Assembly: GCA_947460165.1 (NCBI GenBank)
Contig: CANHKH010000117.1
Location: 1-8,785 of the forward strand
Length of the DNA: 8,785 nucleotides
Reading direction: 5' to 3'
Source of the DNA: Comamonadaceae bacterium
Lineage (GTDB): Bacteria > Pseudomonadota > Gammaproteobacteria > Burkholderiales > Burkholderiaceae_C
Shown here: piece by piece, positions 1 through 6,115 of the stretch
How the letters are laid out: each line of letters begins with the position of its first letter
Position numbering within the stretch: position 1 is the stretch's first letter
Notes under the pieces: model-generated
The model's database searches: none
What the model was told of the DNA's origin: nothing
Seen by the model: only the letters and a program-made list of their open reading frames with translations
Made by a program: the position numbers and the translations under genes

Positions 1-2304
1 GCTGTAGCCCCCTGCCCCACCCCGGCTGCGCTGGTCTCGGGCGGCGTGCTCAAAGCGGTTGTCGCGGGGGCCGTCTTTCCGGGCGGGCGCTTCGCCCAAC
101 TTCATGCTCAGGCCTATGCGCTTGCGGGCGGGGTCCACCTCGGTGACTCGCACTTTGACAATGTCGCCGGTCTTGACCACCTCGCGGGCATCGTTGACAA
201 ATTTGTGCGCCAGCTGGCTCACGTGCACCAGGCCGTCTTGGTGCACGCCAATGTCAATGAAGGCGCCAAAGGCCGCCACGTTGCTGACCGTGCCTTCCAA
301 AATCATGCCTTCTTGCAGGTCTTTGATGTCTTCCACGCCCTCATTAAAGCGGGCCACCGCAAAGTCGGGGCGCGGGTCGCGGCCTGGCTTTTCAAGCTCG
401 GCCAAGATGTCTTTGACCGTGATGACGCCAAACTGTGCGTTGGCAAACAACTCGGGGCGCAAGGTTTTGAGCATGTCGGCGCGGCCCATGAGCTCGCTCA
501 CGGGCTTGCCGGTGTGGGCCATGATCTGCTCGACCACGGCGTAGGTTTCCGGGTGCACGCCCGTCATGTCCAGCGGGTTGCTGCCGCCGCGCAGCCGCAA
601 AAAGCCCGCGCTTTGCTCAAAGGTTTTGGGCCCCAGGCCGGTGACCTTGAGCAGGTCGGTGCGGCTGGCAAAGGCACCGTTGGCGTCGCGCCAGCGCACC
701 ACCGACTTGGCCACTGTTTGGCTCAGGCCCGAGACCCGGGCCAGCAGCGGCACGCTGGCGGTGTTGAGGTCCACGCCCACGCTGTTGACGCAGTCTTCCA
801 CCACGGTGTCCAGGCTGCGGGCCAGCTCGCTTTGGTTCACATCGTGCTGGTACTGGCCCACGCCAATGGACTTGGGGTCTATCTTGACCAGCTCGGCCAG
901 CGGGTCTTGCAGGCGGCGGGCAATGCTGGCGGCGCCGCGCAGGCTCACGTCCACGTCGGGCATTTCTTGGCTGGCGAATTCGCTGGCTGAATACACCGAG
1001 GCGCCGGCTTCGCTCACCACCACTTTTTGCATGGCCTGGTCGGGCTTGTGTTTGGCCAGTTGTTTGATGAGCTCGCCGGCGAGCTTGTCGGTTTCTCGGC
1101 TGGCCGTGCCGTTGCCAATGGCAATCAGGTTGACGCCGTGCTTGTCGCACAGCTTGGCCAGGGCAAAAAGCGAGCCGTCCCAGTCGCGCCTGGGCTCGTG
1201 CGGGAACACCGTGGCCGTGTCCACCAACTTGCCGGTGGCGTCCACCACCGCCACCTTGACGCCTGTGCGTATGCCCGGGTCCAGGCCCATGACCACGCGC
1301 GGGCCCGCCGGGGCGGCCAGCAGCAGGTCGCGCAGGTTGTCGGCAAAGACCTTGATGGCGACTTTCTCTGCGTCTTCACGCAGGCGGGCAAACAAGTCGC
1401 GCTCTATAGACAGGCTGAGCTTGACGCGCCAGGTCCAGGCCACGGCTTTGCGCAGCAGGTCGTCAGCAGGCCGGGCTTGGTGGCGCCAGCCCAGGTGCAG
1501 GGCAATCTTGCCTTCGGCCAAGGACACGGCGGGCGGTTTGCCGTTGGCGTCCAGCACCTCGGGCAGCAAGAGCTTGGCGTCCAAAATGTCCAGGCTGCGG
1601 CCCCGGAACACAGCCAGCGCCCGGTGCGAGGGCACGCGGCCTATGGGCTCGTCGTAGTCAAAGTAGTCCCTGAACTTGGCGTGGTCGGGGTGGTTTTCGT
1701 CTTTGCCGGCCACCAGCTTGGAGACAAACAAGCCCTCGCTCCACAGCCACTGGCGCAGCCCCTGCACCAAGGCGGCGTCTTCGGCCCAGCGCTCAGACAA
1801 GATGTCGCGCACCCCGTCAAGCACGGCTTGCACGGTGGTGAAGTCGTCGCCTGCTTCGGTTTTGTCTTTGAGCACATAGGCCAGGGCTTCGTCGGCAGGC
1901 ACGCGCTGGGGCTGCTCCCACAACAGGTTGGCCAGCGGCTCTATGCCCGCCTCACGCGCTATTTGCCCTTTGGTGCGGCGCTTGGGCTTGTAAGGCAGGT
2001 ACAGGTCTTCCAGGTCTTGCTTGGTGGCGGCCGCTTCAATGGCCAGGCGCAATTCAGGGCTGAGCTTGCCTTGCTCTTCAATGCTTTTGAGCACCGTGCT
2101 GCGGCGCTCTTCAAGCTCACGCAAGTAGCCGAGGCGAAACTCCAACTCGCGCAACTGAATGTCGTCCAGGCCACCTGTGGCCTCTTTGCGGTAACGGGCA
2201 ATGAAGGGGACGGTGGCGCCACCGTCGATCAAGTCGACCGCCGCCTGAACCTGATGCACCTGAACTTTGATTTCGGCCGCGATCTGCCGGATGATTTTTT
2301 GCAT
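1..2304 (-). CDS. tex: Tex, S1-domain RNA-binding transcriptional accessory protein (C-terminus cut by window edge)
   Basis: Tex is a cytoplasmic nucleic-acid-binding protein that associates with the transcription machinery. The ATG at 2304 gives a start MQKIIRQIAAEI and a frame that stays open through codon 768 at the left edge, so only the last few residues are missing (family about 770-800 aa). Visible parts in order: N-terminal helical region with GATVPFIARYRKEATGGLDD (about residues 28-47); a central stretch reading ENHPDHAKFRDYFDYDEPIG, typical of the family; a YqgF/RNase H-like domain beginning VVMGLDPGIRTG (about 337-348); helix-hairpin-helix segments with DLLKVTGLGPKTFEQ (about 550); and a C-terminal S1 domain ending RKRIGLSMKL, followed by an Arg/Gly-rich tail. 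No good Shine-Dalgarno precedes the ATG, but the start matches where I expect Tex proteins to begin. A 143-bp gap separates it from the glycosyltransferase gene, so it may have its own promoter. Confidence 0.95.
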   Translation of the reverse strand, partial: MQKIIRQIAAEIKVQVHQVQAAVDLIDGGATVPFIARYRKEATGGLDDIQLRELEFRLGYLRELEERRSTVLKSIEEQGKLSPELRLAIEAAATKQDLEDLYLPYKPKRRTKGQIAREAGIEPLANLLWEQPQRVPADEALAYVLKDKTEAGDDFTTVQAVLDGVRDILSERWAEDAALVQGLRQWLWSEGLFVSKLVAGKDENHPDHAKFRDYFDYDEPIGRVPSHRALAVFRGRSLDILDAKLLLPEVLDANGKPPAVSLAEGKIALHLGWRHQARPADDLLRKAVAWTWRVKLSLSIERDLFARLREDAEKVAIKVFADNLRDLLLAAPAGPRVVMGLDPGIRTGVKVAVVDATGKLVDTATVFPHEPRRDWDGSLFALAKLCDKHGVNLIAIGNGTASRETDKLAGELIKQLAKHKPDQAMQKVVVSEAGASVYSASEFASQEMPDVDVSLRGAASIARRLQDPLAELVKIDPKSIGVGQYQHDVNQSELARSLDTVVEDCVNSVGVDLNTASVPLLARVSGLSQTVAKSVVRWRDANGAFASRTDLLKVTGLGPKTFEQSAGFLRLRGGSNPLDMTGVHPETYAVVEQIMAHTGKPVSELMGRADMLKTLRPELFANAQFGVITVKDILAELEKPGRDPRPDFAVARFNEGVEDIKDLQEGMILEGTVSNVAAFGAFIDIGVHQDGLVHVSQLAHKFVNDAREVVKTGDIVKVRVTEVDPARKRIGLSMKLGEAPARKDGPRDNRFEHAARDQRSRGGAGGYS

Positions 2305-2447
2305 GTATAAAAGTCAAAGCCTGGGACTGCAAAACTTCAGTCCACCTGCTCAAAAGCTTTTATTGTTTCACAGCGCCCATGCGCTGCCTTGATGCATCGC
2401 CAGTGGCGGCTTTCAGGCCAAGGCATGGCCCTGCACTGCTTTTTTGC
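2305..2447. other. Intergenic region between glycosyltransferase and tex, with a small hairpin
   Basis: This 143-bp gap lies downstream of the glycosyltransferase stop and upstream of tex. It contains a perfect 6-bp inverted repeat (CAGCGC, loop CCAT, GCGCTG) at 2371-2386 and a 10-bp palindrome AAAAGCTTTT at 2352-2361. Read on the minus strand, the hairpin is followed by an A/T-rich but not T-only stretch, so it is not a clear Rho-independent terminator. I see no convincing -35/-10 pair for tex. Confidence 0.4.
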
Positions 2448-4028
2448 TCAAGGCGCGGGGCCCAGCAAGACCAGGCCACGTTCTTCAAAAAATACAGGCC
2501 CCATCAATGCGGCTTGGGCCTGGGTCAGGCGGTCGCGCCGCGTCAAGGTCCATTCTCCGGAGGTGGGCAAGCGGCGCGCGACCGTGGCTTGAAAGTACAC
2601 CCCAAAACTGGGCAAGTTCAGCTGCCATTGCACGACTTTGGCATCAGGCGCATGCTGGCGAAGTGCCCATGCGGCCTCGCGCACAGGGCCCTGCAATGCT
2701 TGGGCCCACCAAGGCAGCACTTGGCAGGCGGTGAAGGCCGATACCCACACCCCAGCGGCCAACAACCGCCAGATCGCTAACTTGGGTTTCAAGGGCACGG
2801 CCGCAGACAAGAGCAGCACGCCTGTCAAGCCCACGGCCCAGGCCCAAGCTGGGGGCCAAGCGTTGAGCAGCAAGCTTCGGTAAAGTGGGTCTGCAATGCG
2901 ATCGGCCTGTTGCACCACCCACACAGGCAAAACCGCCATCAGTGCAATCCAGAACAACAGTGCCGCCCAGGTCCACCGCCTCAAGCTTGGACCTGAATTT
3001 GACAGGCCATGGCCGGCCAACAAGGCCAAAGGCGCAAAGCCGTACAGCATGTAATGAGGCAGTTTGGTGCCCGACAGTGAAAAAAACACCAACACAAACA
3101 AGGCCCACACCAAGAGATAGCGCCCCAGACCATCGCGCCACCATTGAGAACCTTTGGCGAGCGCTGCCACCACCAAAGGCGTCCAGGGCATGCTCAACAC
3201 GGGCAAAGCAAGAACGTAGTAAAGCAAGCTGCCGCCGTGCCCTTCCATCACGCCTGAGAAGCGTTGCAAGTTGTGGCGTAGAAAAAATCCATCCACAAAA
3301 GCCATGCCGTGCCGGTTGAGCGCATAGATGTACCAAGGTGCCGCGACCGCCAACATCAGGGCCCAAGCGGTCCCATCAGAGACGGCCGCACGCAGCCTGT
3401 CCCAACGCTTGCTGCTGATGGACCACAAAATAAAGGTGGCCGCAGGCACCAAGACGGCCACGGGGCCTTTGACCAACAAACCCAAGCCCACCCACAGGTA
3501 AGCGCGTCGCAAAGGGGCATGCTGGCCTGTCTCGACAAAGCGCCACATATCGAGCGCGGTCAGCACGATCAACACATTGAGCAATGCATCGGCCGTGGCG
3601 GCCCTGAATATCAGCTGAAAGCCAGCGGCAGACACCAAAATGACGCCCGTGGCCGCACCGGCCATGTTGCCCATGCGCCCAGCGGCAAATTGTGCGCAGG
3701 CCAAGGCCAACACCCATCCGCTCAAGGCAGAAGGCAGGCGAAGTGCAAATTCATTCAGGCCGAAGATCCACACGCTCAAAGCCTGCAACCAATACACGCC
3801 AATGGGTTTGTCAAACCGCGCCTCGCCGTTGAGCGTGGTGTGCCACCAGTCACCGCTGCTCAAGAGCTCTCGCGTGGCCTGACTGAATGCGCCTTCGTCC
3901 ACATCAAACAGTGGCGCTGCGCCCAAACCCAAAAGCAAGGGCAAGAGCAAGAGCACGGCGTAGGCGAAGGGTCCTGCACGCATTGTTCGCTGATGCAATT
4001 GAGGCCAGGTCAAAGAGAAAAACGCCAT
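2448..4028 (-). CDS. ArnT-like (GT83) integral membrane glycosyltransferase
   Basis: Predicted inner-membrane GT-C fold glycosyltransferase of 526 aa, close to the ~550 aa of E. coli ArnT. Family members move a sugar from a polyprenyl-phosphate donor to lipid A or another envelope acceptor on the periplasmic face. After a short cytoplasmic N-terminus, a first membrane helix (about 22-38) is followed by the loop FDVDEGAFSQATRELL (41-56), which carries the acidic D/E motif characteristic of this superfamily. Next come FDKPIGVYWLQA (72-83), RAATADALLN (142-151) and GLGLLVKGPVAVLVP (181-195), all typical of ArnT/PMT-like proteins, then many more hydrophobic helices. The start is 22 bp after the PAP2 phosphatase stop with no strong ribosome-binding site, suggesting one transcript and perhaps coupled translation. 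A second ATG at codon 16 is possible. The sugar cannot be read from sequence; no L-Ara4N synthesis genes are in the window, so I give no arn symbol. Confidence 0.85.
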   Translation of the reverse strand: MAFFSLTWPQLHQRTMRAGPFAYAVLLLLPLLLGLGAAPLFDVDEGAFSQATRELLSSGDWWHTTLNGEARFDKPIGVYWLQALSVWIFGLNEFALRLPSALSGWVLALACAQFAAGRMGNMAGAATGVILVSAAGFQLIFRAATADALLNVLIVLTALDMWRFVETGQHAPLRRAYLWVGLGLLVKGPVAVLVPAATFILWSISSKRWDRLRAAVSDGTAWALMLAVAAPWYIYALNRHGMAFVDGFFLRHNLQRFSGVMEGHGGSLLYYVLALPVLSMPWTPLVVAALAKGSQWWRDGLGRYLLVWALFVLVFFSLSGTKLPHYMLYGFAPLALLAGHGLSNSGPSLRRWTWAALLFWIALMAVLPVWVVQQADRIADPLYRSLLLNAWPPAWAWAVGLTGVLLLSAAVPLKPKLAIWRLLAAGVWVSAFTACQVLPWWAQALQGPVREAAWALRQHAPDAKVVQWQLNLPSFGVYFQATVARRLPTSGEWTLTRRDRLTQAQAALMGPVFFEERGLVLLGPAP

Positions 4029-4050
4029 CGGTGAACGGACTGCGTATGCG

Positions 4051-4902
4051 TCAATGGCCGCCCAAACTGATCACTCTGCGCAAGCGGCACAGGCCGCTGA
4101 GCGCTGCCAAGCCAGACAGCATGGCCACCGCGGGCCAGCCATGGGTGTAGCCGGTTTTGGTGACAACCAAAGCCAAGGCTGAAGCTATTTCTAAACCAGC
4201 CACCACCGCCTGACCTGCAGGGCTTGCGATGTGTGTTCGAAGGGCAAGCAAGCGTTTGGACACCACTGACCATTGAGCCAAGGCCAGCACCGCCCAAACC
4301 ACCCCTGCCCCCAGCGCCATGCCCACGAACACATCGGCGGGCCAATGGGCTCCAACCACCACCCGAGACCAAGCCACCAACAAAGCCATGGCGGCCAACA
4401 ACACACTGGCAAAAGCTTTTTGCGACCACCAGGCCAAAAGAGTGGCCGTGGCCGCCGCAGTCAGGGCGTGACCTGAGGGTGTTGAGTTCGCAGAAAAAAT
4501 GGGATCGCCAATGAAAAACAACTGTCCCGCCAAGTCACTGGCGGCGGGGCGCACCGATTCAATCATGCCTTTCATACCGTGCGTGAGCACAGCGCCTACG
4601 ACGAAAACAGGCAGCAACACAGAAATCAAGGCACCATCGCGGCGATCGCAGGCCATGGCCAAGATCAACAAGGACCAACCCAAGCCCAAAATGGTCAGAC
4701 ATGACCAAGCCCAGACCCCCGCATCAGAAGGTGGCAGGGCGTGAACGGACTGCATCCACAACGGGTCATGCCCGCTGAGCCTGAGCCAAAGCCCCCAGGC
4801 CAGCAAGCCTGCAAGCAGCAAGGCGGCCACCACCCCATGGGTGGGCAACGGTCGCGAAAAGCTCGCTGGAACTGCTTGATGAACAGTGGCTTGAACACTC
4901 AT
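4051..4902 (-). CDS. PAP2-superfamily membrane phosphatase
   Basis: A 283-aa integral membrane phosphatase of the PAP2/acid phosphatase superfamily. The three conserved motifs are intact: K111 with R118-P119 (KGMIESVRP), PSGH at 142-145, and SR 179-180 with H186 and D190 (SRVVVGAHWPAD). Histidines 145 and 186 are the expected catalytic residues. At least six hydrophobic segments are visible (about 23-42, 63-84, 91-108, 147-178, 190-212, 230-250). Members dephosphorylate undecaprenyl pyrophosphate, phosphatidylglycerophosphate or lipid A phosphates, and this sequence alone does not choose among them. It is first in a minus-strand pair with the ArnT-like transferase, which favours a role in polyprenyl-phosphate recycling or lipid A modification. 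The ATG at 4902 was chosen because the motifs and first helix follow at normal distances; the ribosome-binding site is weak. Confidence 0.9.
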   Translation of the reverse strand: MSVQATVHQAVPASFSRPLPTHGVVAALLLAGLLAWGLWLRLSGHDPLWMQSVHALPPSDAGVWAWSCLTILGLGWSLLILAMACDRRDGALISVLLPVFVVGAVLTHGMKGMIESVRPAASDLAGQLFFIGDPIFSANSTPSGHALTAAATATLLAWWSQKAFASVLLAAMALLVAWSRVVVGAHWPADVFVGMALGAGVVWAVLALAQWSVVSKRLLALRTHIASPAGQAVVAGLEIASALALVVTKTGYTHGWPAVAMLSGLAALSGLCRLRRVISLGGH

Positions 4903-5045
4903 CAGACTGTTTTAGAAAAAAGCTTCTTCAACGGTGAAGTGCAGGACACAAGCGCATGGACCTGCGCAGAGCGGGATTCAGTCATTGAGGCTGAAAGAAG
5001 ATTTCAACCGACTTTTGTCAATCATGACGCTTACATATGAAACCG

Positions 5046-5061
5046 TTGTGACCGGTCACAA
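5046..5061. promoter_or_regulatory. Perfect 16-bp palindrome, candidate operator
   Basis: TTGTGACCGGTCACAA reads identically on both strands, with the two half-sites abutting. It lies 144 bp upstream of the PAP2 start and far upstream of the lipoprotein gene. It resembles a dimeric repressor or activator site. The half-site TGTGA/TCACA recalls CRP, but the 4-bp spacer does not match the 6 bp expected of CRP. On the minus strand TTGTGA could act as a -35 with a poor -10 (TATGTA, 5037-5032) 18 bp away, which would put the palindrome over the PAP2 promoter. That promoter is weak and inferred. Confidence 0.5.
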
Positions 5062-5110
5062 GCCACTTCTTGTTCATGGACCGATCCAGCCAAAGTGTTG
5101 CGCCAGGCCT

Positions 5111-5126
5111 GTCAGTCAGTCAGTCA
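5111..5126. repeat. (GTCA)4 tetranucleotide tandem repeat
   Basis: Four perfect tandem copies of GTCA occur in the non-coding region, followed directly by GGG. Tetranucleotide tracts can change copy number by slipped-strand mispairing. With only four units and no overlapping gene, any effect would be on spacing between regulatory sites. Confidence 0.85.
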
Positions 5127-5135
5127 GGGCGTCAC

Positions 5136-5148
5136 TGTGAATTTCACA
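5136..5148. promoter_or_regulatory. 13-bp palindrome TGTGAATTTCACA, candidate operator
   Basis: Perfect 6-bp arms (TGTGAA/TTCACA) surround one central T. The outer TGTGA/TCACA arms are the same as in the palindrome at 5046-5061, about 88 bp away centre to centre, but here with a 3-bp spacer instead of 4. It may be a second site for the same or a related regulator, or an accidental match. Confidence 0.35.
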
Positions 5149-5159
5149 ATTCCTTAGCC

Positions 5160-5410
5160 CACCACCTCAGCCTTGGCGCCTCGCCCTCCATGGGCTGAGC
5201 GAGCGACCCAAAAACGTCTGCTCTGGCCCCTACGGGGGCGAGCTTGGGTGGCCTGTGCTGTCTCAGAGAGCCCGCTCAAGGCATCAAGCGGCCTAGCTGT
5301 GAACGGAACACACCCGGTGCTCCAAGTCAGTGGCACTCGCGCCCCTGGGCGCTGTGCAGGTGGCCCTCTTTTGCCTGTCAAAAAGATCAAAGACTCCGCA
5401 AGCCATGCCC
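5160..5410. repeat. GC-rich hairpin-rich intergenic block, possible dispersed repeat or structured RNA
   Basis: About 250 bp of GC-rich DNA contains three clear inverted repeats. The first is CTCAGCC (5166-5172) with GGCTGAG (5193-5199), holding a nested GGCG/CGCC. The second is GCCCC-TACG-GGGGC (5226-5239). The third is GCGCCC-CT-GGGCGC (5339-5352). Open frames on both strands have compositions unlike a real protein and no initiation signals. The block is sharply bounded on the right by AT-rich DNA. Intergenic blocks of this character are often multicopy in Comamonadaceae genomes, but copy number cannot be judged from one window. Confidence 0.35.
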
Positions 5411-5454
5411 GAGGACCGGCTGTTGAAGCCTTTCCATATCAGTTCGACTCATCC

Positions 5455-5584
5455 GTGTCAATGATTGCAAATTGTCTTTATTTGTCCTTGATTGCAAAAA
5501 AAGATTAACAAAAAATGCAAATCCTCGTAGACTTGGAATCACAAATGTTTACGTTTAGACATAAAGTTAACCGGGATGTAACAA
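5455..5584 (+). promoter_or_regulatory. AT-rich upstream region of the lipoprotein gene with TGCAAA repeats
   Basis: A sharp drop in GC marks the ~130 bp before the lipoprotein start. It contains the direct repeat TGATTGCAAA at 5462-5471 and 5489-5498, and a third TGCAAA at 5516-5521, so the core recurs 27 and 23 bp apart. A possible promoter is TTGGAA (5533-5538) with TAGACA (5556-5561) at 17-bp spacing, but the match is poor. GGGA at 5574-5577 is a plausible ribosome-binding site for the ATG at 5585. Confidence 0.4.
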
Positions 5585-5941
5585 ATGAACTGCTGGATCA
5601 AACGCCTCCTCCCAGTGCTCAGTGTTTTTCTTGTGGCCTGCCAAACGATGAGCGGTGACTTTGTTCACAAAGAAGAGTTGAGCGAATTCACCCCCATCCC
5701 TGTGCAAAACCGCACGATGAACACGGTCAAACTGCGCTGGGAAGTCAGAGAGGATGTGGCCGCTTTTTGCGCAGCCGCCACTGGCATGGGAAAAGAGCGC
5801 GCCTACACGACCCCGCCTCTGGCCTGTGCGATTTGGAGCGTGTCATCCAAGGAATGCACCATCGTGACTGCCAAAGTCACCACGCACCTGGCCCTCGGTC
5901 ACGAAGTGAGACATTGTTTTGAAGGTCACTTTCACCGCTGA
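5585..5941 (+). CDS. Small lipoprotein with HExxH motif and four extracytoplasmic cysteines, function unknown
   Basis: A 118-aa protein I cannot place in a named family. The N-terminus is a lipoprotein signal: basic start (MNCWIKR), hydrophobic core, and lipobox LVAC with the lipidated cysteine at residue 19. The predicted mature protein, about 100 aa, is exported and membrane-anchored; +2 is Gln, which does not signal inner-membrane retention by the E. coli rule. The mature chain has cysteines 62, 81, 91 and 111, enough for two disulfides, and ends LGHEVRHCFEGHFH. HEVRH (106-110) fits the HExxH zinc-binding pattern, with further histidines at 115 and 117. At this size it would be a minimal zinc-binding protein or peptidase, or HExxH may be coincidental. 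A 174-bp gap containing promoter-like sequence separates it from the bactofilin gene, so shared transcription is not certain. Confidence 0.75.
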   Translation: MNCWIKRLLPVLSVFLVACQTMSGDFVHKEELSEFTPIPVQNRTMNTVKLRWEVREDVAAFCAAATGMGKERAYTTPPLACAIWSVSSKECTIVTAKVTTHLALGHEVRHCFEGHFHR

Positions 5942-5954
5942 TACGGAAAGTAGA

Positions 5955-5992
5955 CGGTTTGCCCACAGGCCTGCGGTGAGGGGCGGGACCGC
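5955..5992 (+). other. Structured GC-rich segment after the lipoprotein gene
   Basis: Nested inverted repeats: CGGT (5955-5958) with ACCG (5988-5991), and inside it GCCC (5961-5964) with GGGC (5981-5984). The loop holds an 8-bp palindrome CAGGCCTG (5966-5973). An alternative pairing is GCGGT (5973-5977) with ACCGC (5988-5992). No T-run follows, so it is not a standard intrinsic terminator. It may be a 3' UTR structure. Confidence 0.3.
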
Positions 5993-6044
5993 AAGACGGA
6001 GAACTTGATGGCCTCATGGCATGTGAAAAACCCGGCTTAGAAAC

Positions 6045-6057
6045 AATAATTTATAGT
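6045..6057 (+). promoter_or_regulatory. Candidate -10 element for the bactofilin-M23 operon
   Basis: AATAAT (6045-6050) and TATAGT (6052-6057) both resemble a sigma-70 -10 box in an AT-rich stretch about 60-70 bp upstream of the bactofilin start. No good -35 lies at 16-18 bp upstream, so this is tentative. Either would place the hairpin at 6071-6108 in the transcribed leader. Confidence 0.3.
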
Positions 6058-6070
6058 GACATGGATGAGC

Positions 6071-6108
6071 CTAAGGTAAAAAGCAAGTTTGCTTTTTTAA
6101 GACCTTGG
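6071..6108 (+). promoter_or_regulatory. Leader stem-loop reaching the bactofilin ribosome-binding site
   Basis: A perfect 9-bp inverted repeat AAAAAGCAA-GT-TTGCTTTTT spans 6078-6097. Outside it, CTAAGGT (6071-6077) can pair with ACCTTGG (6102-6108), with one G-U pair and a 4-nt bulge (6098-6101). The outer arm takes in the first two G of the Shine-Dalgarno GGGGGAG (6107-6113), which precedes the ATG at 6116. The inner stem followed by T also looks like a weak terminator. It could be an attenuator, an expression-tuning structure, or a terminator for the lipoprotein transcript. Confidence 0.45.
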
Positions 6109-6115
6109 GGGAGAC

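Larger units (their letters stand above)
4903..5584. other. 682-bp divergent intergenic region, no supported gene
   Basis: This gap separates the minus-strand PAP2 gene from the plus-strand lipoprotein gene and must hold promoters for both. No frame in it looks like a protein: the longest plus frame (5173-5508) lacks domains or membrane segments and crosses hairpins and an AT-rich promoter-like stretch. Reading left to right it contains small inverted repeats (4926-4939 and 4952-4967), a 16-bp palindrome, a (GTCA)4 tract, a 13-bp palindrome, a GC-rich hairpin block, and an AT-rich segment with repeated TGCAAA motifs. Those are listed separately. Confidence 0.7.

Noticed and set aside
1027..2310. 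Long plus-strand open frame (427 codons) and others at 46-990 and 566-1657
   Set aside because: They are antisense to the well-supported tex gene. They have His/Gln/Ala- or Ser/Arg-rich compositions typical of shadow frames in GC-rich DNA, with no recognisable domain.
2352..2386. Rho-independent terminator after the glycosyltransferase gene
   Set aside because: The 6-bp hairpin at 2371-2386 is not followed by a T-run on the minus strand, so it does not meet the usual pattern.
5136..5148. CRP binding site
   Set aside because: The half-sites match TGTGA/TCACA but the spacer is 3 bp (4 bp in the 5046-5061 palindrome), not the 6 bp needed by canonical CRP.
5173..5508. Plus-strand open frame of 111 codons, with an opposite frame at 5154-5390
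   Set aside because: Both overlap the hairpin block, lack a ribosome-binding site and show no protein-like features. The plus one also runs into AT-rich promoter-like DNA.
5942..6020. Cyclic-di-GMP (GEMM) riboswitch before bactofilin
   Set aside because: Fragments such as GGTTTGCCC and GACCGCAAGACGG loosely recall the motif, but the conserved order and the receptor elements are not present.
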